A DNA stretch of 9,248 nt. Origin: Acidobacteriota bacterium. Lineage in GTDB: Bacteria; Acidobacteriota; Thermoanaerobaculia; Gp7-AA8. The notes below the pieces were generated by a model that was given only the letters and a program-made list of their open reading frames with translations, had not been told where the DNA came from and ran no database searches. Shown here one piece after another: positions 1 through 6,161 of the stretch. A program made the translations under genes and the position numbers. The first letter of the stretch is position 1. The number at the start of each line of letters is the position of its first letter. The stretch spans positions 1 to 9,248 of the forward strand of contig QHVY01000262.1 of assembly GCA_003223695.1 (NCBI GenBank), in the 5' to 3' direction.

Positions 1-750
1 CGCGAAAACAGCCGCGGTGCGTGGTCGCCAGATGGGACGCAGATCGCGTTCAATTCCGATCGTGGCGGATCGATGAATCTGTGGCTGTGGTCCGCCGGCA
101 AGTTGCGGCAGCTCACGCGAGGCTCCGGCGGCGACTACCAGCCGAGCTGGTCGCCGGACGGGCAGGCGCTCGTGTTTTTTTCCGGACGCGGCGGTGCGAC
201 TGACATCTGGACGCTGCATTTGAAAACGGAGGAGCTGAAGCGGCTCACGAACGGGGAGGGATTGAACATCAATCCGTTTTTCTCTCCTGACGGGCGGCGA
301 ATCGCGTTCGAGTCGGATCGCGACGGCGGCCTCGAAGTGTGGATCATGAACGTCGATGGCTCTGGCGTCCGGCAGTTGACGACGATCGGTGTCATCGGCC
401 ATTTCCTGCGCTGGTCGCGAGATGGTCAACATATTTACTTTCGCTGTCCGACCGGAGCAAAGGCGCGCACGATGATGGTCGCGGTCGATGGCTGCGAGGG
501 GCGGGAAACAGCGGAGGTCATCGGCGGCGCGCATATGTCGCTCTCGCCCGATCAGTCGATGATCATGGACGTTGTCACGCATCGAACGCTGTGGGTCTCG
601 CCACTCAACGGAGGCAGCCCGCGCAAAGTTTTCGAGTTTAGCGACGACAGCCGCATCGACTATCCCGTCTGGTCGCCGGATGGCCGCTGGATTCTGTTCG
701 ATCGCTTCGTGCCGCACGGCGGCGACGTGTGGATGGTCGAAGAGGCTTAG
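1..750 (+). CDS. PD40/TolB-like beta-propeller protein, C-terminal part (5' end outside window)
   Basis: The frame is open from base 1, so the gene starts upstream of the window; an internal ATG at 73 is not taken as the start. The 249 visible residues contain repeated propeller blades. Each has a W/F-SPDG turn (AWSPDG near residue 8, SWSPDG near 50, FFSPDG near 91, VWSPDG near 222) followed by I/L-x-F and then a D-I/V/L-W strand. This is the signature of PD40/TolB C-terminal repeats, known as protein- or ligand-binding propellers, often periplasmic. In this kind of genome such propellers commonly form the C-terminal half of proteins with an N-terminal kinase or winged-helix DNA-binding domain and one membrane segment. 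Which N-terminus this one has cannot be seen. It ends in TAG at 748-750, directly before the promoter of the antitoxin gene. Confidence 0.9.
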   Translation, partial: RENSRGAWSPDGTQIAFNSDRGGSMNLWLWSAGKLRQLTRGSGGDYQPSWSPDGQALVFFSGRGGATDIWTLHLKTEELKRLTNGEGLNINPFFSPDGRRIAFESDRDGGLEVWIMNVDGSGVRQLTTIGVIGHFLRWSRDGQHIYFRCPTGAKARTMMVAVDGCEGRETAEVIGGAHMSLSPDQSMIMDVVTHRTLWVSPLNGGSPRKVFEFSDDSRIDYPVWSPDGRWILFDRFVPHGGDVWMVEEA

Positions 751-751
751 A

Positions 752-781
752 TTGTTTCCTGGTCATATTTATGCATACAAT
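752..781 (+). promoter_or_regulatory. Putative sigma-70 type promoter of the vapBC-led operon
   Basis: TTGTTT (752-757) and TACAAT (776-781) are separated by 18 bases, close to the -35/-10 consensus in otherwise GC-rich DNA. They lie in the short gap between the propeller stop codon and the antitoxin ATG at 794. Transcription would start around 787-789, leaving a leader of only about 5-7 bases. No Shine-Dalgarno sequence precedes the ATG, which fits that. The start site is predicted, not mapped. Confidence 0.55.
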
Positions 782-797
782 CGATGCAGCAATATGA
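763..797. promoter_or_regulatory. Large dyad-symmetric operator over the -10 box and vapB start codon
   Basis: The segment is symmetric about base 780. The outer arms are TCATATT (763-769) and AATATGA (791-797); the inner arms are TGCAT (772-776) and ATGCA (784-788). In all, 13 of 17 base pairs about the centre are complementary. It covers the TACAAT hexamer and the antitoxin start codon. Ribbon-helix-helix antitoxins typically bind such palindromes and repress their own operon. The natural inference is that the VapB-like protein, alone or with VapC, binds here. Confidence 0.6.
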
Positions 798-1033
798 GCC
801 GCACCACACTGGATTTGAGCGATGACGTTCTCCGCGAAGCGAAAAAGCGGGCAGCGGCTGAGGGAAAGACACTCCGGGAAATCGTCGAGACGGCCTTGCG
901 AGGGCACCTCGGAGGAAAGACAAAACGCGGCCGGTATGCGCTTCGGTGGAGGAGCGAGAGAGGACGGCTGCGAGCTGGCGTACGCATCGATGATCGCGAC
1001 GCGTTGCTGGATTTGATGGAAGGCCGGCGGTGA
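794..1033 (+). CDS. vapB: VapB-like ribbon-helix-helix antitoxin
   Basis: This 79-residue protein starts with TTLDLSDDVLREAKKRAAAE and continues through KTLREIVETAL. That is the beta-strand/helix/helix pattern of an Arc/MetJ-type DNA-binding dimer (residues 3-38). The rest is a basic linker and a tail (RIDDRDALLDLMEGRR) of the kind that wraps the toxin. The ATG at 794 was chosen because the recognisable domain begins there and it falls inside the operator; the frame is open further upstream, but that part overlaps the propeller gene. The stop codon TGA overlaps the toxin start codon GTG (GTGA at 1030-1033), the usual coupling in toxin-antitoxin pairs. Role: neutralise the PIN toxin and autorepress. 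The exact VapB subfamily is not assigned. Confidence 0.85.
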   Translation: MSRTTLDLSDDVLREAKKRAAAEGKTLREIVETALRGHLGGKTKRGRYALRWRSERGRLRAGVRIDDRDALLDLMEGRR

Positions 1034-1461
1034 TCGCCGTCGATACGAATATCCTGATCTACGCCCGACGCGAAGAGTTTCCTGAGCACCAAAAGGCAAG
1101 AGTGGTTCTTCGCCGGCTGGCCGAGGGCGACACGCCGTGGGCGATTCCCTGGCCGTGCATTTACGAGTTTCTTCGCGTCATCACGCATCCTCGAGTGTTC
1201 GATCCTCCGACGCCCCTCGATCGCGCGCTGGAGGATTTGGAGTCGTTGTTCGAGTCGCCCTCGCTCGTGCTGCTAGGCGAAGGTCCTTCACATCGAGGTC
1301 CGATGCGTCAATCGCTGATCTGCGGCCGCGCGCGAGGGAATGCGGTTCATGACGCGCACATCGCAGCGTTGTGCATGGAACATGACGTGCGTGAGATTCT
1401 GACTGCTGATCGCGGCTTGGCGCGGTTTCCGGGAATCGTCACTCGCAATCCTCTCGGATGA
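1030..1461 (+). CDS. vapC: VapC-like PIN-domain ribonuclease toxin
   Basis: The 143-residue protein opens with the PIN motif IAVDTNILIYA. It has the acidic residues expected for a Mg2+-dependent RNase: D5, E46 (in IYEFLRV), D108 (in VHDAHIAAL) and D127 (in LTADRGLARF). The length is normal for VapC. All expected acidic positions are present, so the toxin looks intact. VapC toxins inactivate translation by cutting specific RNAs, often tRNA or rRNA; the target cannot be read from the sequence. The start is GTG at 1030, overlapping the antitoxin stop by four bases. The stop lies one base before the Nudix ATG, so the pair is probably transcribed together with the four genes behind it. Confidence 0.9.
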   Translation: MIAVDTNILIYARREEFPEHQKARVVLRRLAEGDTPWAIPWPCIYEFLRVITHPRVFDPPTPLDRALEDLESLFESPSLVLLGEGPSHRGPMRQSLICGRARGNAVHDAHIAALCMEHDVREILTADRGLARFPGIVTRNPLG

Positions 1462-1462
1462 C

Positions 1463-1999
1463 ATGAACCCCTCTGCGGCTGAACTGATCGACGTCCTCAC
1501 GTCCGAGGGTGTACTGACGGGATTTCGCAAACCGAAAGATGCGATTCATCGCGACGGCGACTGGCATCGCGCCGCGCACATCTGGATCATCGCACCCGAC
1601 GGACGCATCCTCCTGCAGCGCCGCTCGCTGCGAAAGGAAAACAACCCTGGATTGTGGGACGTCTCTGCTGCCGGTCATTTGTCGGCCGGCGAGTCGGCCG
1701 CCGGCGCTGCCGTGCGCGAGACATTCGAGGAACTGGGACTGACCATCGCGCCGAGTGATTTGCAAGTTCTGACGACGGTTCGCGAGTCATGCATCCTCAA
1801 TAACAATACATATTATGATAATGAATTTCACGAGATCTTCCTCGTTCGACGCGACGTTGATCTCTCGTCACTGAAGCTCGATCCCGCTGAAGTCGCGGAG
1901 GTGAAATGGGTGAACGAACTACGGCCCGACGACTCCTTCGTGCCGCATGCGGAGGAGTATTCGCTGCTCTCGCGCTTGGCTGCGCAACGAGCCAAATGA
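1463..1999 (+). CDS. Nudix hydrolase (IDI/YfcD-like group)
   Basis: The 178-residue protein has a complete Nudix box at residues 71-93: G71, five residues, E77, then RE at 85-86, EE at 89-90 and G92-L93. It is preceded by the LLQRRS strand and the NPGLWDVSAAGH segment seen in the isopentenyl-diphosphate-isomerase-like and YfcD-like Nudix groups. Such enzymes hydrolyse nucleoside diphosphate derivatives using Mg2+; the substrate is not predictable here. The start ATG is one base after the toxin stop. An AT-rich patch at about 1795-1830 encodes a run including NNNTYYDNEF and is part of the domain. The last 94 bases also carry an open reading of the next gene in another frame. Confidence 0.88.
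   Translation: MNPSAAELIDVLTSEGVLTGFRKPKDAIHRDGDWHRAAHIWIIAPDGRILLQRRSLRKENNPGLWDVSAAGHLSAGESAAGAAVRETFEELGLTIAPSDLQVLTTVRESCILNNNTYYDNEFHEIFLVRRDVDLSSLKLDPAEVAEVKWVNELRPDDSFVPHAEEYSLLSRLAAQRAK
1897..1901 (+). promoter_or_regulatory. Shine-Dalgarno sequence supporting the early start of the serine hydrolase
   Basis: GGAGG lies four bases before the ATG at 1906, inside the Nudix gene. The alternative ATG at 1996, which overlaps the Nudix stop as ATGA, has no comparable sequence before it. The spacing is slightly short. Confidence 0.45.
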
Positions 2000-2982
2000 A
2001 TCAAATCGATGCGCTGATGCGCGAGTACTCCGGAAACGTGCCGGGTGCCAGCGTGCTCGTCGTGCGCGACGGCAACGTTCTGGTTCGCCAGAGCTTCGGA
2101 ATGGCGAATCTCGAGGAGCACATCGCGGCGGCCCCAGATACAAATTACCGGCTCGCCTCGTTGACGAAACAATTCACGGCAGCATCGATTCTTCTGCTGG
2201 GCATTCCTCTCGATGACTCCATTCGAAAATATTTGCCGTCGCTGCCGCCGTACGCCGACGCGATCACGATCCGTCATCTGCTCACGCACGCGTCGGGACT
2301 GCTCGCATATGAAGATTTGATTCCTGCCGATCGAACGCAACAACTGACAGACACCGACGTTCTCGATCTGCTGGCGAAAACGAACACGACGTATTTTCCG
2401 CCGGGGACGCAGTATCGATACAGCAACACCGGGTACGTTTTCCTGAGTTTGATCGTCGAGCGCGTTTCCGGCCAGCGCTTCGCTGATTTCCTCCGCGAAA
2501 AAATCTTCATCCCTGCGGGAATGAATCATTCTGGAATCTCAACGGTGACGCACCGCGCGTACGGCTACAGTCGTGGAGGGCAGGCAATCTTGCCTGCCCA
2601 AGGACAGGCGGGATCGCCTGTCCTCCACTGGGTGCGCACGGATCAAAGCGTCACCAGCGCGACCCTCGGCGACGGCGGAATCTACACATCGATCGACGAT
2701 CTCGTGCATTGGATCGCGTGGCTCGACAGCGGCCGCTTCGATCAGGCGCCCGTGCCGGCGACGAAAACGGATCGACCAGGCATGCAGTACGGATTCGGCT
2801 GGTTCATCGGCGAGCATCGCGGCCGCCGCATGGTTTCCCATTTCGGCGAAACAATCGGTTTTCGCAACGCGATCGTCCGCTTTCCCGATCAGCGGCTGGC
2901 GGTGGTCGTGCTTACAAATCGAAACGAGGGAGTGCCGGAAGGCACTGCCCTCCGAATCGCTGATATGTTCTTACCGCCATGA
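1906..2982 (+). CDS. Secreted serine hydrolase, class C beta-lactamase / DD-peptidase fold
   Basis: The fold is shown by the three active-site motifs: S85-L-T-K88 (nucleophile and base), Y172-S-N174 and H312-F-G314 in place of KTG. GDGGIYTSIDDLVHW (about 256-270) is typical of the broad beta-lactamase-related family, which includes esterases, D-aminopeptidases and DD-peptidases; the substrate is unknown. Starting at 1906 gives an N-terminus with arginines, a hydrophobic stretch and LALG-C26, which fits a lipoprotein signal. The part before M31 is read over the Nudix gene in another frame. The ATG at 1996 (M31) would give a protein without any export signal, so 1906 is preferred, but this is uncertain. 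Residues about 224-241 come from a palindromic repeat. The stop overlaps the next gene (ATGA). Confidence 0.82.
   Translation: MGERTTARRLLRAACGGVFAALALGCATSQMNQIDALMREYSGNVPGASVLVVRDGNVLVRQSFGMANLEEHIAAAPDTNYRLASLTKQFTAASILLLGIPLDDSIRKYLPSLPPYADAITIRHLLTHASGLLAYEDLIPADRTQQLTDTDVLDLLAKTNTTYFPPGTQYRYSNTGYVFLSLIVERVSGQRFADFLREKIFIPAGMNHSGISTVTHRAYGYSRGGQAILPAQGQAGSPVLHWVRTDQSVTSATLGDGGIYTSIDDLVHWIAWLDSGRFDQAPVPATKTDRPGMQYGFGWFIGEHRGRRMVSHFGETIGFRNAIVRFPDQRLAVVVLTNRNEGVPEGTALRIADMFLPP
2573..2628. repeat. Double-hairpin palindromic element inside the serine hydrolase gene
   Basis: Outer arms GTGGAGG (2573-2579) and CCTCCAC (2622-2628) enclose two perfect hairpins. The first is GGGCAGGCAA (2578-2587) with TTGCCTGCCC (2590-2599) around a 2-base loop. 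The second is GGACAGGCG (2602-2610) with CGCCTGTCC (2615-2623) around GGAT. The segment stays in frame and encodes a Gly/Gln/Ala-rich stretch (GGQAILPAQGQAGSPVLHW) between the family-like segments RAYGYSR and RTDQSVTSATLGDGG. It looks like a small REP-type or protein-tolerated palindromic element. Confidence 0.75.
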
Positions 2983-3377
2983 AAAATCACGTGCTCGTTC
3001 TCCGTACCGGCGAAGACGCGCTGGCCGCGATCACACAGTTCGCAAAGCGAAACAACATCGAAGGCGCGAGCTTTTCTGCGATCGGCGCGTTTCACGATGC
3101 GACGATCGCCTACTGGAATTGGGACACGAAGGAATACGAGCACATCGAAGTCAAAGAGCAGGTGGAAGTGCTTACGCTGACCGGAAACGTTTCTCGGGCC
3201 GGCAACGAACCCAAACTCCACTCCCACGTCATCCTCGGTCGGCGCGATGGGTCGACGATCGGCGGTCATCTGCTGCGCGCAGTCGTGCGGCCGACGCTCG
3301 AGGTATTCATCGTCGATTACGGCGTCCATCTCGAGCGGAAAAAAGATCCTGCCACGGGGCTCTGGTTGCTTACGTAG
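2979..3377 (+). CDS. PPC (DUF296) domain protein, possible DNA-binding or metal-binding regulator
   Basis: The 132-residue protein spans one PPC/DUF296 domain: VLVLRTGEDALAAITQFAK at the start, SAIGAF near 33-38, VEVLTLTGN near 62-70, and the conserved histidines in LHSHVILG (H81, H83) and GGHLL (H97). It ends in a strand with RKKDPATGLWLL. Family members include plant AT-hook proteins, where PPC drives trimer assembly, and stand-alone bacterial proteins of mostly unknown role; the histidine triad is a likely metal site. The ATG overlaps the serine hydrolase stop (ATGA), so translation is probably coupled. The TAG stop at 3375-3377 is supplied by the end of a palindromic repeat, so the original C-terminus may have differed slightly. 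The function is not established. Confidence 0.85.
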   Translation: MKNHVLVLRTGEDALAAITQFAKRNNIEGASFSAIGAFHDATIAYWNWDTKEYEHIEVKEQVEVLTLTGNVSRAGNEPKLHSHVILGRRDGSTIGGHLLRAVVRPTLEVFIVDYGVHLERKKDPATGLWLLT

Positions 3378-3421
3378 CGCCGACTCTTAGTCGGCGCGCG
3401 GCCGTTGAGAGCCGGCGCCAC
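3374..3421. repeat. GTAGC-type palindromic element between convergent genes
   Basis: A perfect 9-base stem, GCGCCGACT (3377-3385) with AGTCGGCGC (3389-3397), has a CTT loop. The outer ends GTAGCGCCG (3374-3382) and CGGCGCCAC (3413-3421) are complementary at 8 of 9 positions. It lies where the + operon and the - operon meet. No T-run follows on either strand, so it is not a classical intrinsic terminator, though it could stall polymerase or protect 3' ends. Its first bases provide the PPC gene stop codon. Confidence 0.65.
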
Positions 3422-3426
3422 GTTCG

Positions 3427-3597
3427 TTAGTGCGGCATCCGCAGCGGATCGCGCCGGCGATCGCTGGGGTGATCTGCGTCATCATCGAGATCCACGAAAT
3501 CGTGTTCTTCGCCGACTTCGGTCAGCGTGTCGTCTTCGTCAAACTCGCGAGCGCTGCTGCGCCGCTGTTGCCCGTCGTTTCCTGCTGTGTTTGCCAT
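3427..3597 (-). CDS. Small acidic hypothetical protein (56 aa)
   Basis: Reading the minus strand from the ATG at 3597 gives a 56-residue protein beginning MANTAGNDGQQRRSS. A strongly acidic middle follows (EFDEDD, EVGEEHDF, DLDDDADH), then an Arg-rich tail (DRRRDPLRMPH) and TAA. There are no cysteines, no membrane segment and no known domain that I recognise; it looks disordered. GAGGA (3608-3612 on the minus strand) lies 10 bases before the ATG. The gene follows the M14 peptidase stop by 44 bases on the same strand, so it is probably the last gene of that operon. The opposite strand is also open here, but reads as a hydrophobic mirror without a recognisable start context. The function is unknown. 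Confidence 0.5.
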   Translation of the reverse strand: MANTAGNDGQQRRSSAREFDEDDTLTEVGEEHDFVDLDDDADHPSDRRRDPLRMPH

Positions 3598-3641
3598 GTC
3601 TTGCACGTCCTCAAAAGGTAATTCATATTCCGCGCCGACTG

Positions 3642-5405
3642 CTATGGCTCGCGGGCGACGGGATACAAACGCCAGCGTGGATCGGCGTACGACGTGCGCG
3701 AATAGAAAAAATCGAGACGCTGCTCGGGACTGGAACGGAACGCCTCATCAGTGGCCAGACGCTGCTCGAACTCCGCTTTCAGAGCGGAATCGGAGACGAG
3801 CATCTGCTCGGCCATCGCTTCGATCACGTAATTTTCGACATACTCGGTGCGCTGAAAAATCGGATCGAAAAATCCCCACTGCAGAAATGAATCGGTCGAT
3901 GCAGGCTCGAGCAGCACCGTCACCAGGTCTCCGAGGGGCTGGTCGGTGGAAACGCGAAAAGAGCCGGCGGGAAAACGCTCCCGGCGATGTTCGATCGACG
4001 GCGTTGCAGTCACGCGCACGTGACCTTCGAACGATTCGTTATCGTATTTCGGGTCCCGAAGTCTATACATGTCGACCTCGAGCTCACGCGGTTCGCTGAT
4101 GCGCTCCACCGCGATTCCGTGAACCTTCAGCCGCTCGACGACATCGCTCCATGCCCCAGGAATCCAATACGCTCTCGCTCGCGGCACGGACGCGGCAACT
4201 TCCGATTCGCGATACACGGCGCGCCGGACAGTCACCGGCTTCCCGAGATATTCAACTTTATTGATACCAGAAATTGTCGATGGTATTGTGTGCGATTCGA
4301 TGAGGAGAAGGTCGATCGTCTCCGGCGTCCCGCCCGTTGCCTTCGGGACTCTCCACGCTAGCGGAACCGGATTCACTCGCGATTCTGAATCATTCATGAT
4401 CGCCCGTTTGAGTGCTACGCCCTCCTGACCGAGCGTCTGCAGCGCTGACTGCAGCAGCACGAGGGTGCCGAGCACGCGCTGGTCGTACGGTTTGAGGGAG
4501 TGAGTCTCGACCAGAACAGTCGGGATGTGTCGCACATCGCCATAACCGGTCGAGAATCGCGGCGAATCATTGGCAATGGTCAGACCTTGCGCGAGGTCAT
4601 CGGGAATCAGCGGACCGGGAATGTGTCCCATGGCGCGAAGTGATGCGTTCAACTGCGGTGCGAGTGTCGACCGCAGCCAGCGCACTGCGTGCGACGAGTA
4701 GCCGGTCGATTCGTTCCAGCCGAAAGTCACGTCGTACTGATAATCCGATCCATCAGTGACGTGCGTGTCGATGTAGAGGTCAGGCCTCCACTGATCGAGT
4801 GCAGCAACCATTGCGCGCATTTCGGGCGTATCGAGCTTCGAGTAATCGCGATTCAAATTCAGATTGCGTGCGTTTGTTCGCCAGCCGGTGATGTCAGGTC
4901 CGCGCTGATTGATGCGGTTGTATGCCGACATACGCTCGTGACCGTCGACGTTGAAGATCGGGACGAAGAGCAAATTCGCACGATCGAGCAAAGCCCGCCA
5001 CCGCCCACCCACGGTGAGCTCGCGAAGCAATATCAGGCCGGCGTCTTTGCCGTCGATCTCGCCCGCGTGAATGCCCGCCTGCACGAAAAGCGTGGGGCGC
5101 CCGCTTCGCTGCAGCGTCTCGGGTGTGAAGAGGCGATCGCGCGACGCGACCACCATCCAGATGTCGCGCCCCTCAGGGGAACGGCCGAGAGAGACCATGC
5201 GCAGCTCGGGCGCCGCGAAGACGAGTTGTCGCAGATAGGCGACCGTCTGCTCATAGTTTGGCGTCGCGCGGAAGCCGGTGTTCTCGGCGACAGTGATCCA
5301 CTTGTTGTCAGGTTTTGCGATCAGCTCGCGACTTTTTCCGCTCCATGGAATTGCCGGAGGCAAAGCAGTCTGCGCAAGCAGCGAGACCGCGATGAGCGCG
5401 AACAC
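3642..5405 (-). CDS. Secreted M14 zinc carboxypeptidase
   Basis: The 587-residue protein has a short hydrophobic export signal (FALIAVSLLAQTALPP). The M14 metallopeptidase domain follows: H113-AGE116 of the HxxE zinc motif, NLNLNRDY at 181-188 for substrate carboxylate binding, the third zinc ligand H215 in DTHVTDG, and a likely catalytic glutamate E300 in VLVETHS. About 250 further residues after the catalytic core are unassigned; this is longer than pancreatic-type enzymes but usual for bacterial multi-domain M14 proteins. Role: trimming C-terminal residues from peptides, or cell-wall peptides, outside the cytoplasm; the substrate is not known. The start is GTG at 5405, 12 bases after the phosphatase stop and 6 bases after a TACAAT hexamer. 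All motifs are intact. Confidence 0.9.
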   Translation of the reverse strand: MFALIAVSLLAQTALPPAIPWSGKSRELIAKPDNKWITVAENTGFRATPNYEQTVAYLRQLVFAAPELRMVSLGRSPEGRDIWMVVASRDRLFTPETLQRSGRPTLFVQAGIHAGEIDGKDAGLILLRELTVGGRWRALLDRANLLFVPIFNVDGHERMSAYNRINQRGPDITGWRTNARNLNLNRDYSKLDTPEMRAMVAALDQWRPDLYIDTHVTDGSDYQYDVTFGWNESTGYSSHAVRWLRSTLAPQLNASLRAMGHIPGPLIPDDLAQGLTIANDSPRFSTGYGDVRHIPTVLVETHSLKPYDQRVLGTLVLLQSALQTLGQEGVALKRAIMNDSESRVNPVPLAWRVPKATGGTPETIDLLLIESHTIPSTISGINKVEYLGKPVTVRRAVYRESEVAASVPRARAYWIPGAWSDVVERLKVHGIAVERISEPRELEVDMYRLRDPKYDNESFEGHVRVTATPSIEHRRERFPAGSFRVSTDQPLGDLVTVLLEPASTDSFLQWGFFDPIFQRTEYVENYVIEAMAEQMLVSDSALKAEFEQRLATDEAFRSSPEQRLDFFYSRTSYADPRWRLYPVAREP

Positions 5406-5411
5406 GGCGCG

Positions 5412-5417
5412 ATTGTA
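5412..5417 (-). promoter_or_regulatory. Possible -10 hexamer for a leaderless peptidase transcript
   Basis: On the minus strand TACAAT is followed by six bases and then the GTG start of the peptidase. A transcript from it would begin at or next to the start codon. No clear -35 hexamer is seen at normal spacing (CTGACA lies 21 bases upstream), so the peptidase may also depend on read-through from the phosphatase gene. Confidence 0.35.
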
Positions 5418-6161
5418 CTAGCGCTTGATGGCCAGCAGTGTCAGATCGTCTTCGCGCAGGCCGCCCGCGTGGTTGGTGACGGCAGCGAGAAGCGACTCCG
5501 CCATCTGACGGGCTGAAGCCTGTCCCACATTGCTCTCGATTCGCCCGATTCCGAACTCTTCACCGCCGGGAGCACGCGCCTCGAGCACGCCATCGCTATA
5601 GAGAATGAGCGCATCGCCGCGGCTCAGCGTCGTCTCGAACGTACGCCATTGCGATGAGGAGAGGACGCCAACCACCGGACCGGTGGAGTCGACGTGATCG
5701 ATTTCCCCGCCCGCGCGCACGATGATCGGCGTGCAATGACCGGCGTTCGCAATCTTTAACGCGCCATCGTCAGAAACGTAACCGATCACCGCCGTTGCAA
5801 AGCGATTGATCGGAATGAGCGGCCGCAGAAACAAGTGAAGGCGCAACATCGCCGCGGATGGATCATCGTACGTGAGCTCCTCGAGCTCTTCCTGGATCAT
5901 GGCCATGATCACCGCCGCGTTGATTCCTTTGCCAGCGACGTCGCCTAACGCGAACCACAGCCGGCCCGCCGCGCGATAGACGACGTAGAAATCGCCGGTG
6001 AACGCGCGGGCGGGGATAGAAATCGCGTGGACGTCGAGTGTAGCGGCGGGCTTCAGCCCGCCGTGGCGGAAAAGGGCCATTTGAGTCGCCCCACCCGCCA
6101 CCCCCGACTCGCGACCCGCCGGCCGGGCGGGGGCGGGAGCTACGCCACTTTCGGCTGGCAT
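5418..6161 (-). CDS. RsbU/SpoIIE-like PP2C serine phosphatase
   Basis: From ATG 6161 the protein has 247 residues, almost entirely one PPM/SpoIIE phosphatase domain. It shows TGDFY (55-59, with D57), GDVAGKG (73-79, with D74), FATAVIGYV, NAGH (139-142), YSDGVLEA (188-195, with D190) and REDDLTLL near the end. These aspartates bind the two Mn/Mg ions in the family. Relatives such as RsbU and SpoIIE dephosphorylate an anti-sigma-antagonist in partner-switching systems. There is no N-terminal PAS, GAF or response-regulator domain. Residues up to about 41 come from a palindromic repeat and include GGLKPAAT, so the true start is uncertain: ATG 6161 overlaps the upstream gene by 22 bases, and ATG 6080 is an alternative. 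Same strand as the sigma and anti-sigma genes. Confidence 0.85.
   Translation of the reverse strand: MPAESGVAPAPARPAGRESGVAGGATQMALFRHGGLKPAATLDVHAISIPARAFTGDFYVVYRAAGRLWFALGDVAGKGINAAVIMAMIQEELEELTYDDPSAAMLRLHLFLRPLIPINRFATAVIGYVSDDGALKIANAGHCTPIIVRAGGEIDHVDSTGPVVGVLSSSQWRTFETTLSRGDALILYSDGVLEARAPGGEEFGIGRIESNVGQASARQMAESLLAAVTNHAGGLREDDLTLLAIKR
6040..6143. repeat. GTAGC-bounded palindromic element over a gene junction
   Basis: The ends are GTAGC (6040-6044) and GCTAC (6139-6143). Inside are a perfect hairpin CGGCGGGCT (6044-6052) / AGCCCGCCG (6055-6063) with a TC loop, a GAGTCG (6083-6088) / CGACTC (6105-6110) stem, and the palindrome CCGGCCGG (6119-6126). Base composition is extremely G/C-biased between strands compared with the flanking genes. 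It contains the TAG stop of the anti-sigma/methyltransferase gene and encodes the phosphatase N-terminus, including GGLKPAA on the minus strand. Confidence 0.65.

Noticed and set aside
1795..1830. AT-rich patch in the Nudix gene as a promoter or foreign insertion
   Set aside because: It encodes an Asn/Tyr-rich segment within the domain and lacks a paired -35 hexamer leading to a gene start.
1828..2529. 233-codon minus-strand open frame opposite the Nudix and serine hydrolase genes
   Set aside because: Both genes on the + strand have intact catalytic motifs; the antisense product has none.
3377..3397. Hairpin after the PPC gene as an intrinsic terminator
   Set aside because: The stem is strong but no T-run follows on either strand; it fits a dispersed palindromic repeat better.
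5403..5420. Phosphatase stop TAG followed in the same frame by the peptidase GTG, as if a read-through fusion
   Set aside because: Both proteins are complete, and the peptidase begins with an export signal, which would make no sense inside a fusion.
4689..5516. 275-codon + strand open frame opposite the M14 peptidase
   Set aside because: The minus strand carries all peptidase motifs; this is a shadow.
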